From: Azadirachta indica
Taxonomy: Eukaryota > Streptophyta > Magnoliopsida > Sapindales > Meliaceae
Direction: 5' to 3'
Length of the DNA: 64,000 nt
NCBI GenBank assembly: GCA_022749755.1
Contig: CM040447.1
Span: 4,176,545 to 4,240,544 of the forward strand
This document shows, piece by piece, positions 14,219-26,114 of the stretch. Each line of letters starts with the position of its first letter. The first letter of the stretch is position 1. The translations under genes were made by a program, and so were the position numbers. The notes beneath the pieces are model-generated. The model made no database searches. It was not told where the DNA came from and was given only the letters and a program-made list of their open reading frames with translations.

Positions 14219-15180
14219 AGTTTGTTTACTATAAAAAGACTGAGTTATCTTGATAGATAAATAGTGATACTTAATTTTTGTGTCAAACTTACTTGATAAT
14301 TATGTGATACATTTTACTTTTCTCATAATTTGTAAAATAAACTTATCACATAAAAAATTGTGTCATTTATTTGTGATATATATTTGTCAATCATATTTTC
14401 ATATTAATTAAAATAATTATAATTTTATAGACAATATCATGTTTATTGAATTTTAAAGATAGTAATTATTTTTTGCTAAATAAATATTACTAATAAGACA
14501 TAATCATCATTTTTGATAAATTAGAATTTTATTAACATTTTTTTTAAATTGATTCCTTCAATTAATCAAACATTAATTATGAGCTTAAGTGTCTTTTTTT
14601 TTTTTCAACAAAACAATAAATATTTGTCATCAACTAAATGTCCAACTTTAATCTTTTGCATAAATATAATAAAGTGATAATGCAAAAGTAGTTTACTGTA
14701 AATATGGCAACTAAGCTATATTGATCATGAATAGTGACATTTATTTTTTATGTCAAATTTACTTGACAATTATGTAATATATTTTACTTTTGTCATAATT
14801 TATGACACAAACTTAATACATAAAAAAATTGTGTCATTCATTTGAGATATATATTGGTTAATTATATTTTCATATTAATTAAAATAATTATACTTCTATA
14901 AACAATATTATATTTTATCAAATTTTAAAGATCGTAATTATTTTTTGCTAAATAAATTAATATTATTAATAAGACATAATCATCATTTTTGATAAATTAG
15001 AATTTTATTAAAAAATTTTAAATGCATTGAAAATGATTACTCGAATTAATCAAACATTAGTTATGAGCTTAAATGTCCTTTTTTTAAAGAAACGATAAAC
15101 ATTTGTCATCAACTAAATGTCCAACTTCAATCTTTCGCATAAATATAACAAAGTGAAAATATATAGTTAGTTTATTGTAT
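14219..15180. repeat. Tandem duplication, about 475-bp unit, two copies plus a stub
   Basis: Two diverged copies (about 14219-14688 and 14689-15165) share the same order of motifs: TAGTTT..ACT, AATAGTGA.A, ACTTGA.AATTATGT, TTGTGTCAT, TTTTTTGCTAAATAAAT, CATCAACTAAATGTCCAACTT. At 15166 the opening motif (AGTTAGTTTATTGTA) recurs and then stops, leaving a third truncated unit. No coding potential. Confidence 0.8.
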
Positions 15181-15407
15181 AGATGTGCTGGCCCACGAAA
15201 ATAAAATCATGTGGACTTTCAGATCAAGGTAACAAGGCATGTACAGTAAAATAAATAAACTCAATTAATCTATTATACAGAGGCGTTATTGTTCTTCTCT
15301 ATATTAGTTCGGCCCGTTAAACGCAAGTCAAACATTACCACAAGCCTATATGGGTTATACAAGGTTGTGAATAGTAAGTTTAAATAGTATATAATGATTA
15401 ATTTTTT

Positions 15408-15811
15408 AGGGGTGGGTAAAAAAACCAACCCAATCGAATCGGACCAAAATGATAGGTTTGTTTGGTTCTTTATGAAAATAGTTCAGTTTTAATTTTCAAA
15501 TTTAAAAATCTAGAATTTCTAATCCCGTTTTGATTTCAATTCAAAAAATTTGAACAAAATGGATTAATTATTTTTTACTTTTACTATTAAAAATGATGCC
15601 ATTTTATAATATTTGTAAAAAAAAAAGTCGTTTTCTTACTATAAAAATTTTAAAAAATAATAATTTAAAAATTGAACTAATTGATCCAGTTTTAATCCAA
15701 TTTTTTATATAATCGGTCTGATCTGATTTGGTTTAGTTTTAAAATCCAAAATTTTCAATTTTGATTCGGGTTTTTCAAAAACCCGGAGCAGATTGGATAG
15801 TGCCCACCCCT
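15408..15811. mobile_element. Non-autonomous TIR element, family A copy 1
   Basis: About 404 bp, bounded by AGGGGTGGG on the left and the complementary CCCACCCCT on the right. The interior has motifs such as AATCGAATCGGACC, and inside the right end AAAAACCCGG. Copies 2 and 3 (16338, 21803) share the ends and the Asn/Gly-like AACC/GGTT-rich interior. No reading frame, so it must have been mobilised by another element. Confidence 0.6.
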
Positions 15812-16337
15812 ATTAATAATAATTACTATGCTTACTATTTATAAGTTGAACAATAAGGCCAAAAAATAGATAATCTAGTTAGTCTGTAAACAATATCTAT
15901 TTCTTCGAATTGGCTATTTAGATTGTCTTTGATGCCCCCTAAGTTTCAAATAAAGTTGAAGCTTGCAATGCTTATTGCTATCATTTTCCTATTTGACATG
16001 TAAAATTACAAAATACAACTACACGTTTTGTAAAAATTTGCATTTATTTAGATGTCAAATAAAGACCAATATTGATTATAATAAAGTATCGATAGATATT
16101 TACATATAAAAGAACAAAGTACAACAAATGTCTATTTTAAAATAAACCAAAACCAAAACATTTCCTGAAAAATTTGAATATAGTTATATGAATACAATAA
16201 TTTGTAGACAATGCTTAAAGAAAAATGATCTCACCCTTAAGTTGTACAACACTTATGAAATTACTATACAATAATTCAATGCATTGAAGACAAATGTCAA
16301 ACTAATTTTATATAAGTTTTACTTAATAGACACTAAT

Positions 16338-16741
16338 AGGGGTGGATACGATTCAATTTGGTTCAGGTTTTAAAAAAAACTGGATCGGACCTGAAAATTT
16401 CGAATCTCAAATTTTTTAGACCGGACCGGACCGGACTGAATAAGAAGAAAAATCTAAATCGAATTAGACCGATTATATTTAGAATCGGATTAAAATTAAC
16501 TGATCAGTTTGATTTTTGAGTTAGTTCAGTTTTTGAATAAATTTATTATGTTTTAAAAATTTTTCAATGTGCTAAATGACGTTGTTTTATGAAAATACAA
16601 TAAAACGACGTCGTTTATTAAACCAAAATCGACATCGACCGAAAATTTTGAATTTTTTATTTTAAGCACCGAATTCCATAAAATATTGGACTGAACCCGT
16701 AAATTTCAGTCTGATTCTGATTCGATTTTCTGCCCACTTCT
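16338..16741. mobile_element. Non-autonomous TIR element, family A copy 2
   Basis: Begins AGGGGTGGATACGATTCAAT and ends TGCCCACTTCT, the degenerate complement. It is the same length as copy 1 (404 bp) and contains repeated CCGGAC units near 16420-16435. Flanking ACAC-containing sequence could be a decayed target duplication. Confidence 0.55.
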
Positions 16742-19700
16742 ACACACCAATATATCCTTTTACTTTGCTCAGAACCAATAATTGAGCTTTAACAACCACT
16801 CCACATCTCAAGCACCAACAATCTTTAAGAAAGAAAATAGTTTCAATCAAGATTGTCAAAAATCTTTTCAACATAAACATTCAAATTCACATATATGATT
16901 ATATTTGTGCGTCTTGATGCTTACAAGCTTCAAAACGTTAATTATTAAGAACAAGTATATTCAACAATGATGGATAAATTATAAACCATAGGGCTCGTTG
17001 ATAGGGCAGAAACAAAACTTTCACCAAAAAAAAAAAAAAAGAATTAATAACAAGAAGGGAGTATAGAAACATTATTAAATGGATATCAGTAAACCTTTCT
17101 AAAAATTTTTCTATTCTCTTCATAAAGAGCCAGCTCTCTTTCACTATAGCATTAGCAGCAAATTGCTGTTAACATCTTCAATCTTTTCCACCTGAAAACA
17201 AAACTACCAAAAAGTTTGTGACAGAAAAACTTTGTTGCACAATCCCATGATATCACATATACACATTTAGAAAGTTAAAGTGGGAAGGATGGTTTTGGAT
17301 ATTAACATGGAAAATGATAGATCACATTAACTTCTGACATTCAGCAATAACAACCATTCATAGAAAAGTGTCATAGTACAATTCCCTTGTACCCTAAGCT
17401 GTCAGAAAAGCATATTTAGCAAAAATAGATAAATCATGAACTAGTCACTGTATCAAACTAACGCTAAAGAGCTAACTCATTCATGTATGAAGGTTATGAA
17501 GAGAAATTTTCAAAGTATATTGTAAAATCAGAGACAAAGGAAAGGAGGCAAGTAAAGACATTGATATTTGTTGAAAAAATTTTATCGAATAAATAGAAGA
17601 AAATTAAGTCAAGAGAATTACAAAATTTCTATGAATATAAGGTTTTAATATAAAATAGAAAGAAAGAAAAGAAAAATATATTTTGATGCTTTTAATTATT
17701 TTTGCTGTAAGTTTTTCTTCACTAATGATTTTCAAACCAATCCTCCGGCAATTGCCGTAAAGAGAAGAATGGCTTTTTTTGTAATACAATGGTGTTTAGA
17801 TAATTAATTAATTAATTATCAATTAATTAATTAAATCCATATTAAAATAGCTGTTCCAAAAAACTATTTTTTGGACATATAAATATTTAATATAATAATT
17901 TTATCCATTATATTATTTATTGCACTTATTTAAGAGGCGGTATTAAAGACCTATGGACCTACAATTTCAAGTTCCAATAAATTTAGATAATTAATTAAAC
18001 TCTTTAATTAATTAATCAAATTTATTTATTCTAATATCATTCCACTAAAAATCTGGAATTGAACTATTAAAATTATAGATATATTTTATTCAGAAAATTT
18101 TGAGCAGTCAATTGACATAATACTATATGTAGTTCATAAATGGTACATAATTAGAGTTAGGTCAATTTTCTGTTTTATCCTTCTAATTACATTTTTATCT
18201 TTAAGTTCTATTAATTTTTCACTGAACAGTTAATTTATAAACCAATTGTAAATTAAGTAGTCAAATTGTTTAATTCCAAAACTAACACTTAGAAAACCCA
18301 TCTTTCTGACTTACAATAGGAAGAAATGGATTCTATATTTGTATATCACATTCCTATCTATTTATTCTATTAAATTTTCAAAATACACATATTGAGTTTG
18401 TTCTTAGAATAAACTTTAACAAGTAATTTAAAAGACTTAATAACATAAATAAGAGTTTATGACTACTCAGGATCAACATTAATTTGTATATGATCATCTA
18501 TTGACATTGTTTGAATTATTAGTTAGTAATAAAATTTATGTGAGAATTCAAATGATAATTGGTCCAGTTCTGTATAATCATATTATATAAAATATCTTCA
18601 CCATAATGTCACTACAGTAGCAGTTTGGATAAAACTATCACACTTTTAATATTAGTGGACTGCTATAATAATATTTAATTAAAGAACTCAACTTTAATTA
18701 ATTTATTATGGACTATTTCAGTTTATTATTTATAATCTTAATCCTCTTGTATATATAACACTTATATATATTAAGATTATGGTTATATAAATAAAGTAAG
18801 ATTTTTCTGATATTAAATATAAACATAATTAAGTATAAAGAAATAACAATTTTATTTATTCCAAAAAGTGAACAAATTACATGCTTTTAAGGCATTATCC
18901 CTAAAAATATTCATATGCAAATGACATTGGAACCAAATTATCAGCTTAACAATTATTTTTTGTATTCCAATATATCTGGAAGAAATTGTAACTATTTTTA
19001 GAACAATCAAGTGTACTCTCAACCAATAAAAATTGCATCACCTTCATAATAACAAACCATACACATAGTAAAAAAGCTCGTAAGAGAAATTTTCGGATTT
19101 GTATGTCGGTGAAGAAGCATGTCCACAACAACTATATTCATAATTTTACCAAACTAATTAGTCTGTTTGATTTTACATTTTCTATCTCCACTATAACTGG
19201 ATTTATAGCTTGTACCCATAAATTTCAACTCAATTTCAAGCCAAATCCAAAACAAATACAAAATTTCCAATATAGAACACTAAGAAAAAGAACAGAAATT
19301 GCCAGATTAAAACCAAACCAGTCAATCATTTGAAAAGGAAGTATTTAAATCAATAAATTCCTCCATAAATTTTCCTAATAATGACAACAATAAGGAGATC
19401 TATCTTTAGATTCATTGTACCTTGTCTCTAAAAACATAATACAAACTTTCTTCTCTTTTTTTGCTATGTATAATTTCTTTCAATCTCAATTAGGGCATAA
19501 TTACATAGCAGTCAATTAACCCAAAACAGAAGAAAAAAAGGGAGTAACAAAATGAACATGCAGATGCTCAAACACAATATAGATCAAACCAAAAAAGAGG
19601 ATAAGTAAAATTCTATGTTCTATGCAAGCTAGTATAAATGGGATAAAAAGCCATTTAATATTCAAGGTAACACTATCAGTGGAGGAGGTATGTGAACCTA

Positions 19701-20060
19701 AAATGTCAAGAAAATAAGAAATATCAATTATAGTGTTTTATAGTTATGGAGACATTTAAATCCAATTATGTATTTTTTTGAGGCTAGTTGCAAAAAAAAA
19801 ATGGGAATGTGATTATTTATGAAAATTGAGATAAAATATGGGTTAAAATAAAAAATTTTCCTAAGATTTATCCTATGAGAGAGCACATGAGATAAAAAAA
19901 GAGTGTAACTTTTACCTAGGCTCAAAAGCATTTATCCCAATATCTAAAAGTTGCACCAAATTTTATATTATTTTTATTTTTATTATCCTTTTAATTTATA
20001 TAATTACCATTTTAGCTTCTGTAAAAATAACTTTCTAACAAAAAATGTTAACAACTTGGA
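16742..20060. other. AT-rich intergenic DNA, no gene recognised
   Basis: No convincing coding exon on either strand. Simple AATT repeats occur at about 17804-17835. Short frames in this stretch are low-complexity and lack recognisable motifs. Confidence 0.6.
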
Positions 20061-20065
20061 GTGAA

Positions 20066-20300
20066 CTGTAGACTTACAAAATATTTAGGAAAATATAATA
20101 TTTGTCAATAAATAGAGGGTGGAGTTGCAATTTCTTCAGCTTCAAACTCTCTTCCAATTTTCGTGAAGTCTTCAACAGTTAGATTCTCTTAGTGAAAAGT
20201 AATTATCTTAAAATATTTTATATTTGAACTGAACATGCAGCTTGCGTAGCAGAAGCTCTGCAAAAATTTTTGAACATGTAATTACTATTTCTTGCTGAGC
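20066..20300 (+). repeat. Promoter-like module, copy 1
   Basis: Shares with 22568-22800, in the same order and orientation, GTAGACTTA, an AATAAATAGAGGGTGGAGTT block, TCTTCCAA, AGATTCTCT and an AGC.TCTGCAAAA block. The AATAAATAGAGG piece resembles a TATA region followed by leader sequence. No adjacent open reading frame is recognised, so a promoter or 5' leader role is inference. Confidence 0.55.
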
Positions 20301-20407
20301 AGAGTGCAAACTAGCTGTGCTGGGAAACCAGAACTTACGTAATTAAGCTGTAGCTAGCTAGATCATGCACTACTCTCTCCATGTAAATTTAATACACAAG
20401 TTTACGA

Positions 20408-20652
20408 GAGAATGTTCATTACCCCTGCTTTTTGAGTTAATATCTCATTATTTTTTATATATTTTTTAATATTTTATCACTCTCTTAAATTCTAATTTTG
20501 ACCTTTAATATTTTAAATATTTTTAATTTTATTATTTTGTGAATTAATTAACCTGAAAGAGAAAATAAAAAAAATCAGTGAATAATGAGATATTAAAAAA
20601 AAATAAGAGAGTAATATAGTATTTACTAAAAAAGCGGGTAATGGGCATTCAC
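20408..20652. mobile_element. MITE-like element with about 30-bp terminal inverted repeats
   Basis: The left end GAATGTTCATTACCCCTGCT is mirrored at the right by the complement of GAATGCCCATTACCCGCTTT. TAATATCTCATTATT on the left is also mirrored by AATAATGAGATATTA near the right. About 245 bp, AT-rich, non-coding. It sits 110 bp after promoter-like module copy 1. Confidence 0.75.
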
Positions 20653-20879
20653 TTTAATTCATTTAATCTATAAGTTCATTTAATATTAATATTCTGAAAT
20701 GTAGTCATTGCACACTCAAACTGACACAATATATCGTTAAATTTGAACTTTAAGAAGGGTAAATAACTCTTTTTGTTTATCAAAACCCTAGTTTTTAGTT
20801 AAATAGTCATTTTTAAGCACAACCCACTCAATCTCTTTGTTTTTCAAGTACACGCCCTTAATATTATTTATAGTCTACA

Positions 20880-21110
20880 CTATGGGGTACACAGCAACAA
20901 AGGCGACCACCATCCCCACAGCGAGATGGTGGCACGGCGGTCAATAGTGGCTTGCACGTAGTCAGTCGTGGCCAAGGTGGCCTTGTGGGCAGGTAGCCGC
21001 GGCAAATGCTCTGCCTTGCGCAACCAGTCACGACCAAGGCTTTGCCTTGTTCGCCACAGCCAACTTGTAGCCACCATTACCTTGGGGTGATCGGTTACAT
21101 AAGGCGGCCA
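20880..21110. other. GC-rich island in AT-rich DNA
   Basis: About 230 bp visibly far richer in G and C than its surroundings, with repeated words such as GGCTTTGCCTTG, GGCCAAGGTGGCC, GCCACCAT and CGGTCA. A minus-strand frame crosses it but has no recognised domain. It may be the interior of a transposable element; an unannotated exon is less likely. Confidence 0.5.
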
Positions 21111-21802
21111 ATAATATTTAAAAAAATTGTACTAAACAAAAAGAAATTTAATTTTTTAGGTTAATTATTTGTAAAAAGTAATAGGATAATTATTTGTATA
21201 GTGTTGGATAAATTTATCTTTTTATTAAATTTCTAAAAGGTAGGGATAAAATGGTACTTTTATTTGTCAAACGTAATCAACTGTTATCTTTAATAGAAAA
21301 TTTAATGATTTAGGTGTAACATGAATATATTTCAAAACATTCTATTGGATTTGAATATTGGCAAAATATCTTGGGGATAATTTAATAATAATACTTATCT
21401 TTAAAATTTAATTTTAGTCACTGTTCAAAAATTTGTTTAAAAATGACTAACTTCATAAATTTTAGATCAAAATATTTTTATGACCAATTTAAATAAAAAT
21501 ATGCTAAAAAGTTATTATAACATTGAAAAGTATTGTATCCTTGAAAGTTATTGTAGTATATTTTTATTAAGTTAGTTATGAGGGCATTTTTGTTCAAAAT
21601 TTATGAAGTTAGATAATTTTTTAACAAGTTTTTGAATAGTGGTTGAAAAAATCTGATAGAAAGAAGTTTAATAAAAATTAAGACTCTCATGTCAAGGTAG
21701 CCCTTTTTTCTTATAATGCGGGTTTTCACATCAAGCATGAATCGCCTTAACTGTAATCTATAATATAATAAAATAACATTAAAGTCTTGTCTTTTAAAAC
21801 TA

Positions 21803-22263
21803 AGGGGGGCACGATTTGGATTTTCTCAAAGCCGGATCAAACAAAAAAAATTTGGGTTTTTTTTTTTTAAATTGAAACCGGAATTGAATCAGACTAAAGT
21901 AGAAATTGGATCGGAATCAAATTGAACATATTTTAAATCGAACCAAACTAGTTAGTTTTGGTTTAGTTTAGTTCATTTTTCTAATTTTTTATTTTTATTG
22001 TTATTTTTTAAAAAAATTTATAAAATGACATTATTTTAACACTCAATATATATAAAATAATATCGTTTAGGTAATAAAATATATTAAAAAATATTTTTTT
22101 TTGGTTCGATTCAAGTTTTTTGGATCAATACTAAAACCAAATTGAAAAAATTAGATTTTTTGAAAACGCTAATTGGATGGAACCAAATAAAAATTGAAAC
22201 CGAACCAAACCCATTAGTTTTGCTTTGGTTTGATTTGATTTTTCAATTTTTTCACTCACTCCT
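21803..22263. mobile_element. Non-autonomous TIR element, family A copy 3
   Basis: Begins AGGGGGGCACGATTTGGATT and ends with CACTCACTCCT, the degenerate complement. The interior again alternates GGTTTAGTT- and AACCAAA-type words as in the copies at 15408 and 16338. About 460 bp. No reading frame. Confidence 0.5.
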
Positions 22264-22567
22264 ATCTAGAATCATGTGATGCAATTTATTGTATTGCATC
22301 TCTAATTTTTTCTATATGACTATTGATTAAATTTAAACCATTTTGCACAATCAAATTAATAATGACAAATACATCTAATTTACAGATCCAATTTGTCCTA
22401 TTTAACTCACTAATACATTATATTTTTTCTTAAAAACGGATAATAAACACATTACTTGATCGTCTGAGATGGTTAATACCTTTTTATTTATTTTAAAAAA
22501 TTTAATTATAACTATTTTTTAAAAGGGATAAAGTATCGGTACAATATGTTTTCGAGTCGCAATAGAA

Positions 22568-22995
22568 GTGTAGACTTATACAAAATACTTATGGACAGCG
22601 TAATATTTGTGAATAAATAGAGGGTGGAGTTGAAATTTCTACGCCTTTCAAGTCTTCCAATGTTCTTCAGCCTTAAACAGTGAGATTCTCTGACTCTCCG
22701 AAAGGTTTTTATCTATTAAGACATTTTATTTCTGAACATACAGCTAGCATAGCTTGAGCTCTGCAAAACTTACTGAATAATGAATCCATTTTTTGGTGAC
22801 CAGATCTGAAAAACAAACCTGCATTGCGCAGCTTCTTTCTATCAGATTGAGAGTTTGCCTTGAAAGATTTCAGTTTCCTTTAGTCATTGATCAGTCTAAC
22901 AGTAGAGATTCCCTGATTCTCTGCAAAATTTGGATCTGCAGAAAATTTATATCTGAACAGCTTTCCGAAGCCATTGTTGGTGACCAGCTGTAACC
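22568..22995 (+). repeat. Promoter-like module, copy 2, with internal duplication
   Basis: 22568-22800 repeats module copy 1. About 22677-22803 is then followed by a related unit at 22899-22990: both contain CAGT.AGATTC.CTGA, TTAT.TCTGAACA and TTGGTGACCAG. A 66-residue frame (22793-22993) lies across it but reads like transcribed leader rather than a known protein. The module may be a relic or a functioning 5' region of a non-coding transcript. Confidence 0.5.
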
Positions 22996-24203
22996 TGACC
23001 TGTTCTCATTTTCAGAGACAGCTTAAGCTTTGAAAAAGAAAATGCTGAACTCATCATTTGCATTTGCTTGGTGATCATCTGTTTTCTCCATCCATTTGCT
23101 TAGAAAAACCTGAGAGGCCCCCATTTGAGAAAGAAGCAAAACAAATCTAAAACATTAATAATCACCAAAATAGTCGCAACTTTCTCTCAGAAATTAACTT
23201 TGTAAGTCTGTAATTTCTTGATCTTGGCACAATTTAATTATTTGTTGCTGGGAAACAAATTTTTCGTGAATATTAATTTGTGTGTTGGTTTCCGTTTCTG
23301 ATTTAGTGTTTTTGACTATTCAGATTCTTATTTTCTTCTGGAAATATCATTAATTCCCAGCTCAGCAGGTTTGTTGCACTGCTACACTTTGATGCTTTGA
23401 TTTCAGATTTAATGATCTCCTACTCTTCTGTCTGTTTGCTTTTATTTCAATGCTGGATTGATATTTATAATTTTGTTATCATATATATGCTGTGGATTAT
23501 ATTTATGAAGCTTGAATTTCTATTAATTTTTTAGGCTATAGTGCTTTAGTTGAACCATAGAGGTTGCAGGATGCCTTTGTTGATCATATGATTAGCCTCA
23601 AAAATGCATATTAGATCTGTAAGTTGAGAACAGATTACATCAGTAGTTAAAATGAAAGCAACTTTAAGACATTTTCATCATCAAAGGTTTCATTTATTTT
23701 AGTAGTGTATTTTCTTTTGGCACTAAATGTTATATATTTATTTTTATATTTATGTTAAAAATGTAAAACATTTCTATTATTCTGAATCATGAAATTAAAA
23801 TTATGTACATAAAAATGTCTTTAAATAGATAAAATAATAATTTAATATAAATTGATAGAAAATCTAAATTAATATCTTAATCCAATATAAATTAAGAAAA
23901 ATTAACCAATACCTATTTTAAAAGGGATGAAACTTAATAAAACTAACCTAAATATGACAAGACTAATATTGATTAAAAATACTTATCCATGAATATTTTT
24001 GTAAACTTATTTTGTTTTGGATGCCACTAATTTTAAACTTGTTACAGTATTTTTTTTGTTCAAGAAATTAGGACATTTGAAGATAGATAGTCTTCTTTGA
24101 CTTGGTTTGATGGGTATTAAAATTAACCGGTCGCTAGTGTCACAAGATTAAAAGTAGCCCATTTGTGGCATTAAAATAGCAGTGATAATGAATTTACAAT
24201 TCA
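22996..24203. other. Intergenic, nothing recognised
   Basis: Starts with moderately GC-rich, leader-like sequence following the duplicated module and becomes AT-rich. No exon, RNA gene or element end was identified. Confidence 0.5.
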
Positions 24204-26032
24204 GGCAAATTATCAATTACCCCCTTAGGCTTTTGGAAATATCCCATGGCCCTTCCGCAGTTTAAAATTTATTTGTTAAATTTAACAATTAGAGAAGATA
24301 ACAGAAAATCAATTTTTTGAACTGTTTTTACAGTAATACTCATGAATGGTTGTTTGAGAATAGAAATGGGTCACACATGTGGAGCCCATAAAATAATATA
24401 ATAATTTTTTTTTTAAAAATTTAAATATATACTTTTGAAAATAAATCATAAAAACTAAAAAATGGAGGATAAAGGATTAGATTAGGGTTAGGGATTTGAG
24501 AAGATTTGGAGATGGGATTAGGGTTAGGGATTTGGTAGGATATTTTAGTTTTTTTAATTTTATTTATAATATTAAATGACAAATTTTATTTTTACTTTAG
24601 TAATTTTATTTTAATTTTTTAAAATTAAATTAACTATTCGATGGTATCGCTTGGGATTTGGGATTTTGAGAAGGATTTTTTAATTTTTTAAGTTTATTTA
24701 TAATATGGGATTTTTTCACATACATCCCCTAAGGTTTGTGAAAATCCTAATTTGTGGGAATATTTAGGGAAAGGGTCATAAACCTCCCCACGGCACTTGT
24801 CTTCTGTTAAACACCAACAAATTTACCAAAATACCCTTAAGCCATTGTAAAATAATATTCACCTTGCTAAAATTCGAATTCGAAACCTTAAAAAGAGAAA
24901 CCAATATTCCAACCACTTGACTACACACATTAACACAAAATAATCTTCAAATTCCATTGAATTATTTGTTAAAAATAGATATGTAATAATTTATTTAATA
25001 ATTAAAATTATTTTGTTATCATAAAAAATTTATAATGTAAAAATAATGTTATAATCATTAAAATTCTATGTAATAACTTGAAATTAAAATTATTATTATC
25101 ATTAAATTATAAAGTTTAAAACTATTATCATTATTTATATTTGTTTCTTTAATTAAAATAATTTATTTTACTTAATAATTATTTGAGAATAATTTTTTTA
25201 AAATTATTAGTGCTAACAATAATTATAGAATAATTTTATTTTATAACAATATAAATTTATTTTTTTAATAATTAATTAAGAATAATAACTATTATCATTA
25301 TTTATATTTGTTTCTTTAAGTAAAATAATTTATTTTACTTAACAATTATTCAAAAATAATTTTTTAAAGTTATTAGTGCTAACAATAATTTCAGAATAAT
25401 TTTATTTTAAAACAATTTAAATTTATTTTTTAATAATTATTTAAGAATAATTTTATTGTTATTATTTGATAATGATTTTAATTTGAAGTTATTATATAGA
25501 ATTTTAATAATTTGTTATCAATTGAATACATCAAAAAAATGTGTTTAGTGCAATGATTAGAATATTGGCTCCCTTTCCTAAAGTCTTGGGTTCGAATTTG
25601 GGTAAGGTAATTATTGTTTTGCTATGACTTAAGGGTATTTTGATCAATTTTCTATTCTTTAACAGACGACAAACATCTTAGGGGAGGTTTGTAACTCTTT
25701 GCCCAAATGTTTCAATAAAGTGGAATTTTCACAAATCTTAGGGGAAGTATGTGAAAAAACCTCTTTATAATATTAAAAGTTAAAAACAGAAAAAATTAAA
25801 TATTAAAATTTAAATGAACCATTCAAGAGTATTATGGTCAAAACACTCAAATTTTATCTGTTTTTAATTTTTAATCTTTTTTTTTCTTTTATTTGGTTGG
25901 TATCATTTATTAATTTGACTCCAAAGAATTGATTTCATTGTTATGCTTCTTAAAACTGGCGGTAACGATAAACTTTTAAATTGGAAATAATGGAATATTT
26001 CTAAAAAATTCTGGGGTAAACGAGAATTTGCC
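24204..26032. mobile_element. Outer TIR element, interrupted by a second element
   Basis: GGCAAATTATCAATTACCCC at the left is mirrored by the complement of GGCAAATTCTCGTTTACCCC at the right. Similarity extends inward through AGAAATAT/GGAAATAT and a TTTAAA.TTTA block. Without the inner element (24707-25763) it is about 770 bp and non-coding. The left half carries two copies of GATTAGGGTTAGGGATTTG (24480 and 24516). Confidence 0.65.
24707..25763. mobile_element. Inner Mutator-like non-autonomous element with target duplication
   Basis: The left end GGGATTTTTTCACATACATC matches the complement of the right end (GAGGTTTTTTCACATACTTC). Inverted similarity continues through CCCCTAAG, AAACCTCCCC and ACCCTTAAG. 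The 10 bp TTTATAATAT occurs immediately outside both ends (24697-24706 and 25764-25773). The 9-10-bp duplication and long terminal inverted repeats fit Mutator-like elements. About 1.06 kb, no transposase frame. Confidence 0.75.
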
Positions 26033-26066
26033 CCTCATAATTCCAAGGGCAAACCTATGCAAGAAC

Positions 26067-26114
26067 AAAGGATTTAAAATTTAAATTCTCTTTTATTTAA
26101 ATTTTAAATCCTTT
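26067..26114. repeat. Perfect 20-bp hairpin
   Basis: AAAGGATTTAAAATTTAAAT (26067-26086) is followed, after an 8-nt loop, by its exact complement at 26095-26114. It lies 35 bp outside the outer TIR element. No decay in the arms, which suggests recent origin or selection. Confidence 0.85.

Noticed and set aside
20880..21077. 65-codon minus-strand frame over the GC-rich island
   Set aside because: Open mainly because the DNA is GC-rich. No family signature; kept as a composition anomaly only.
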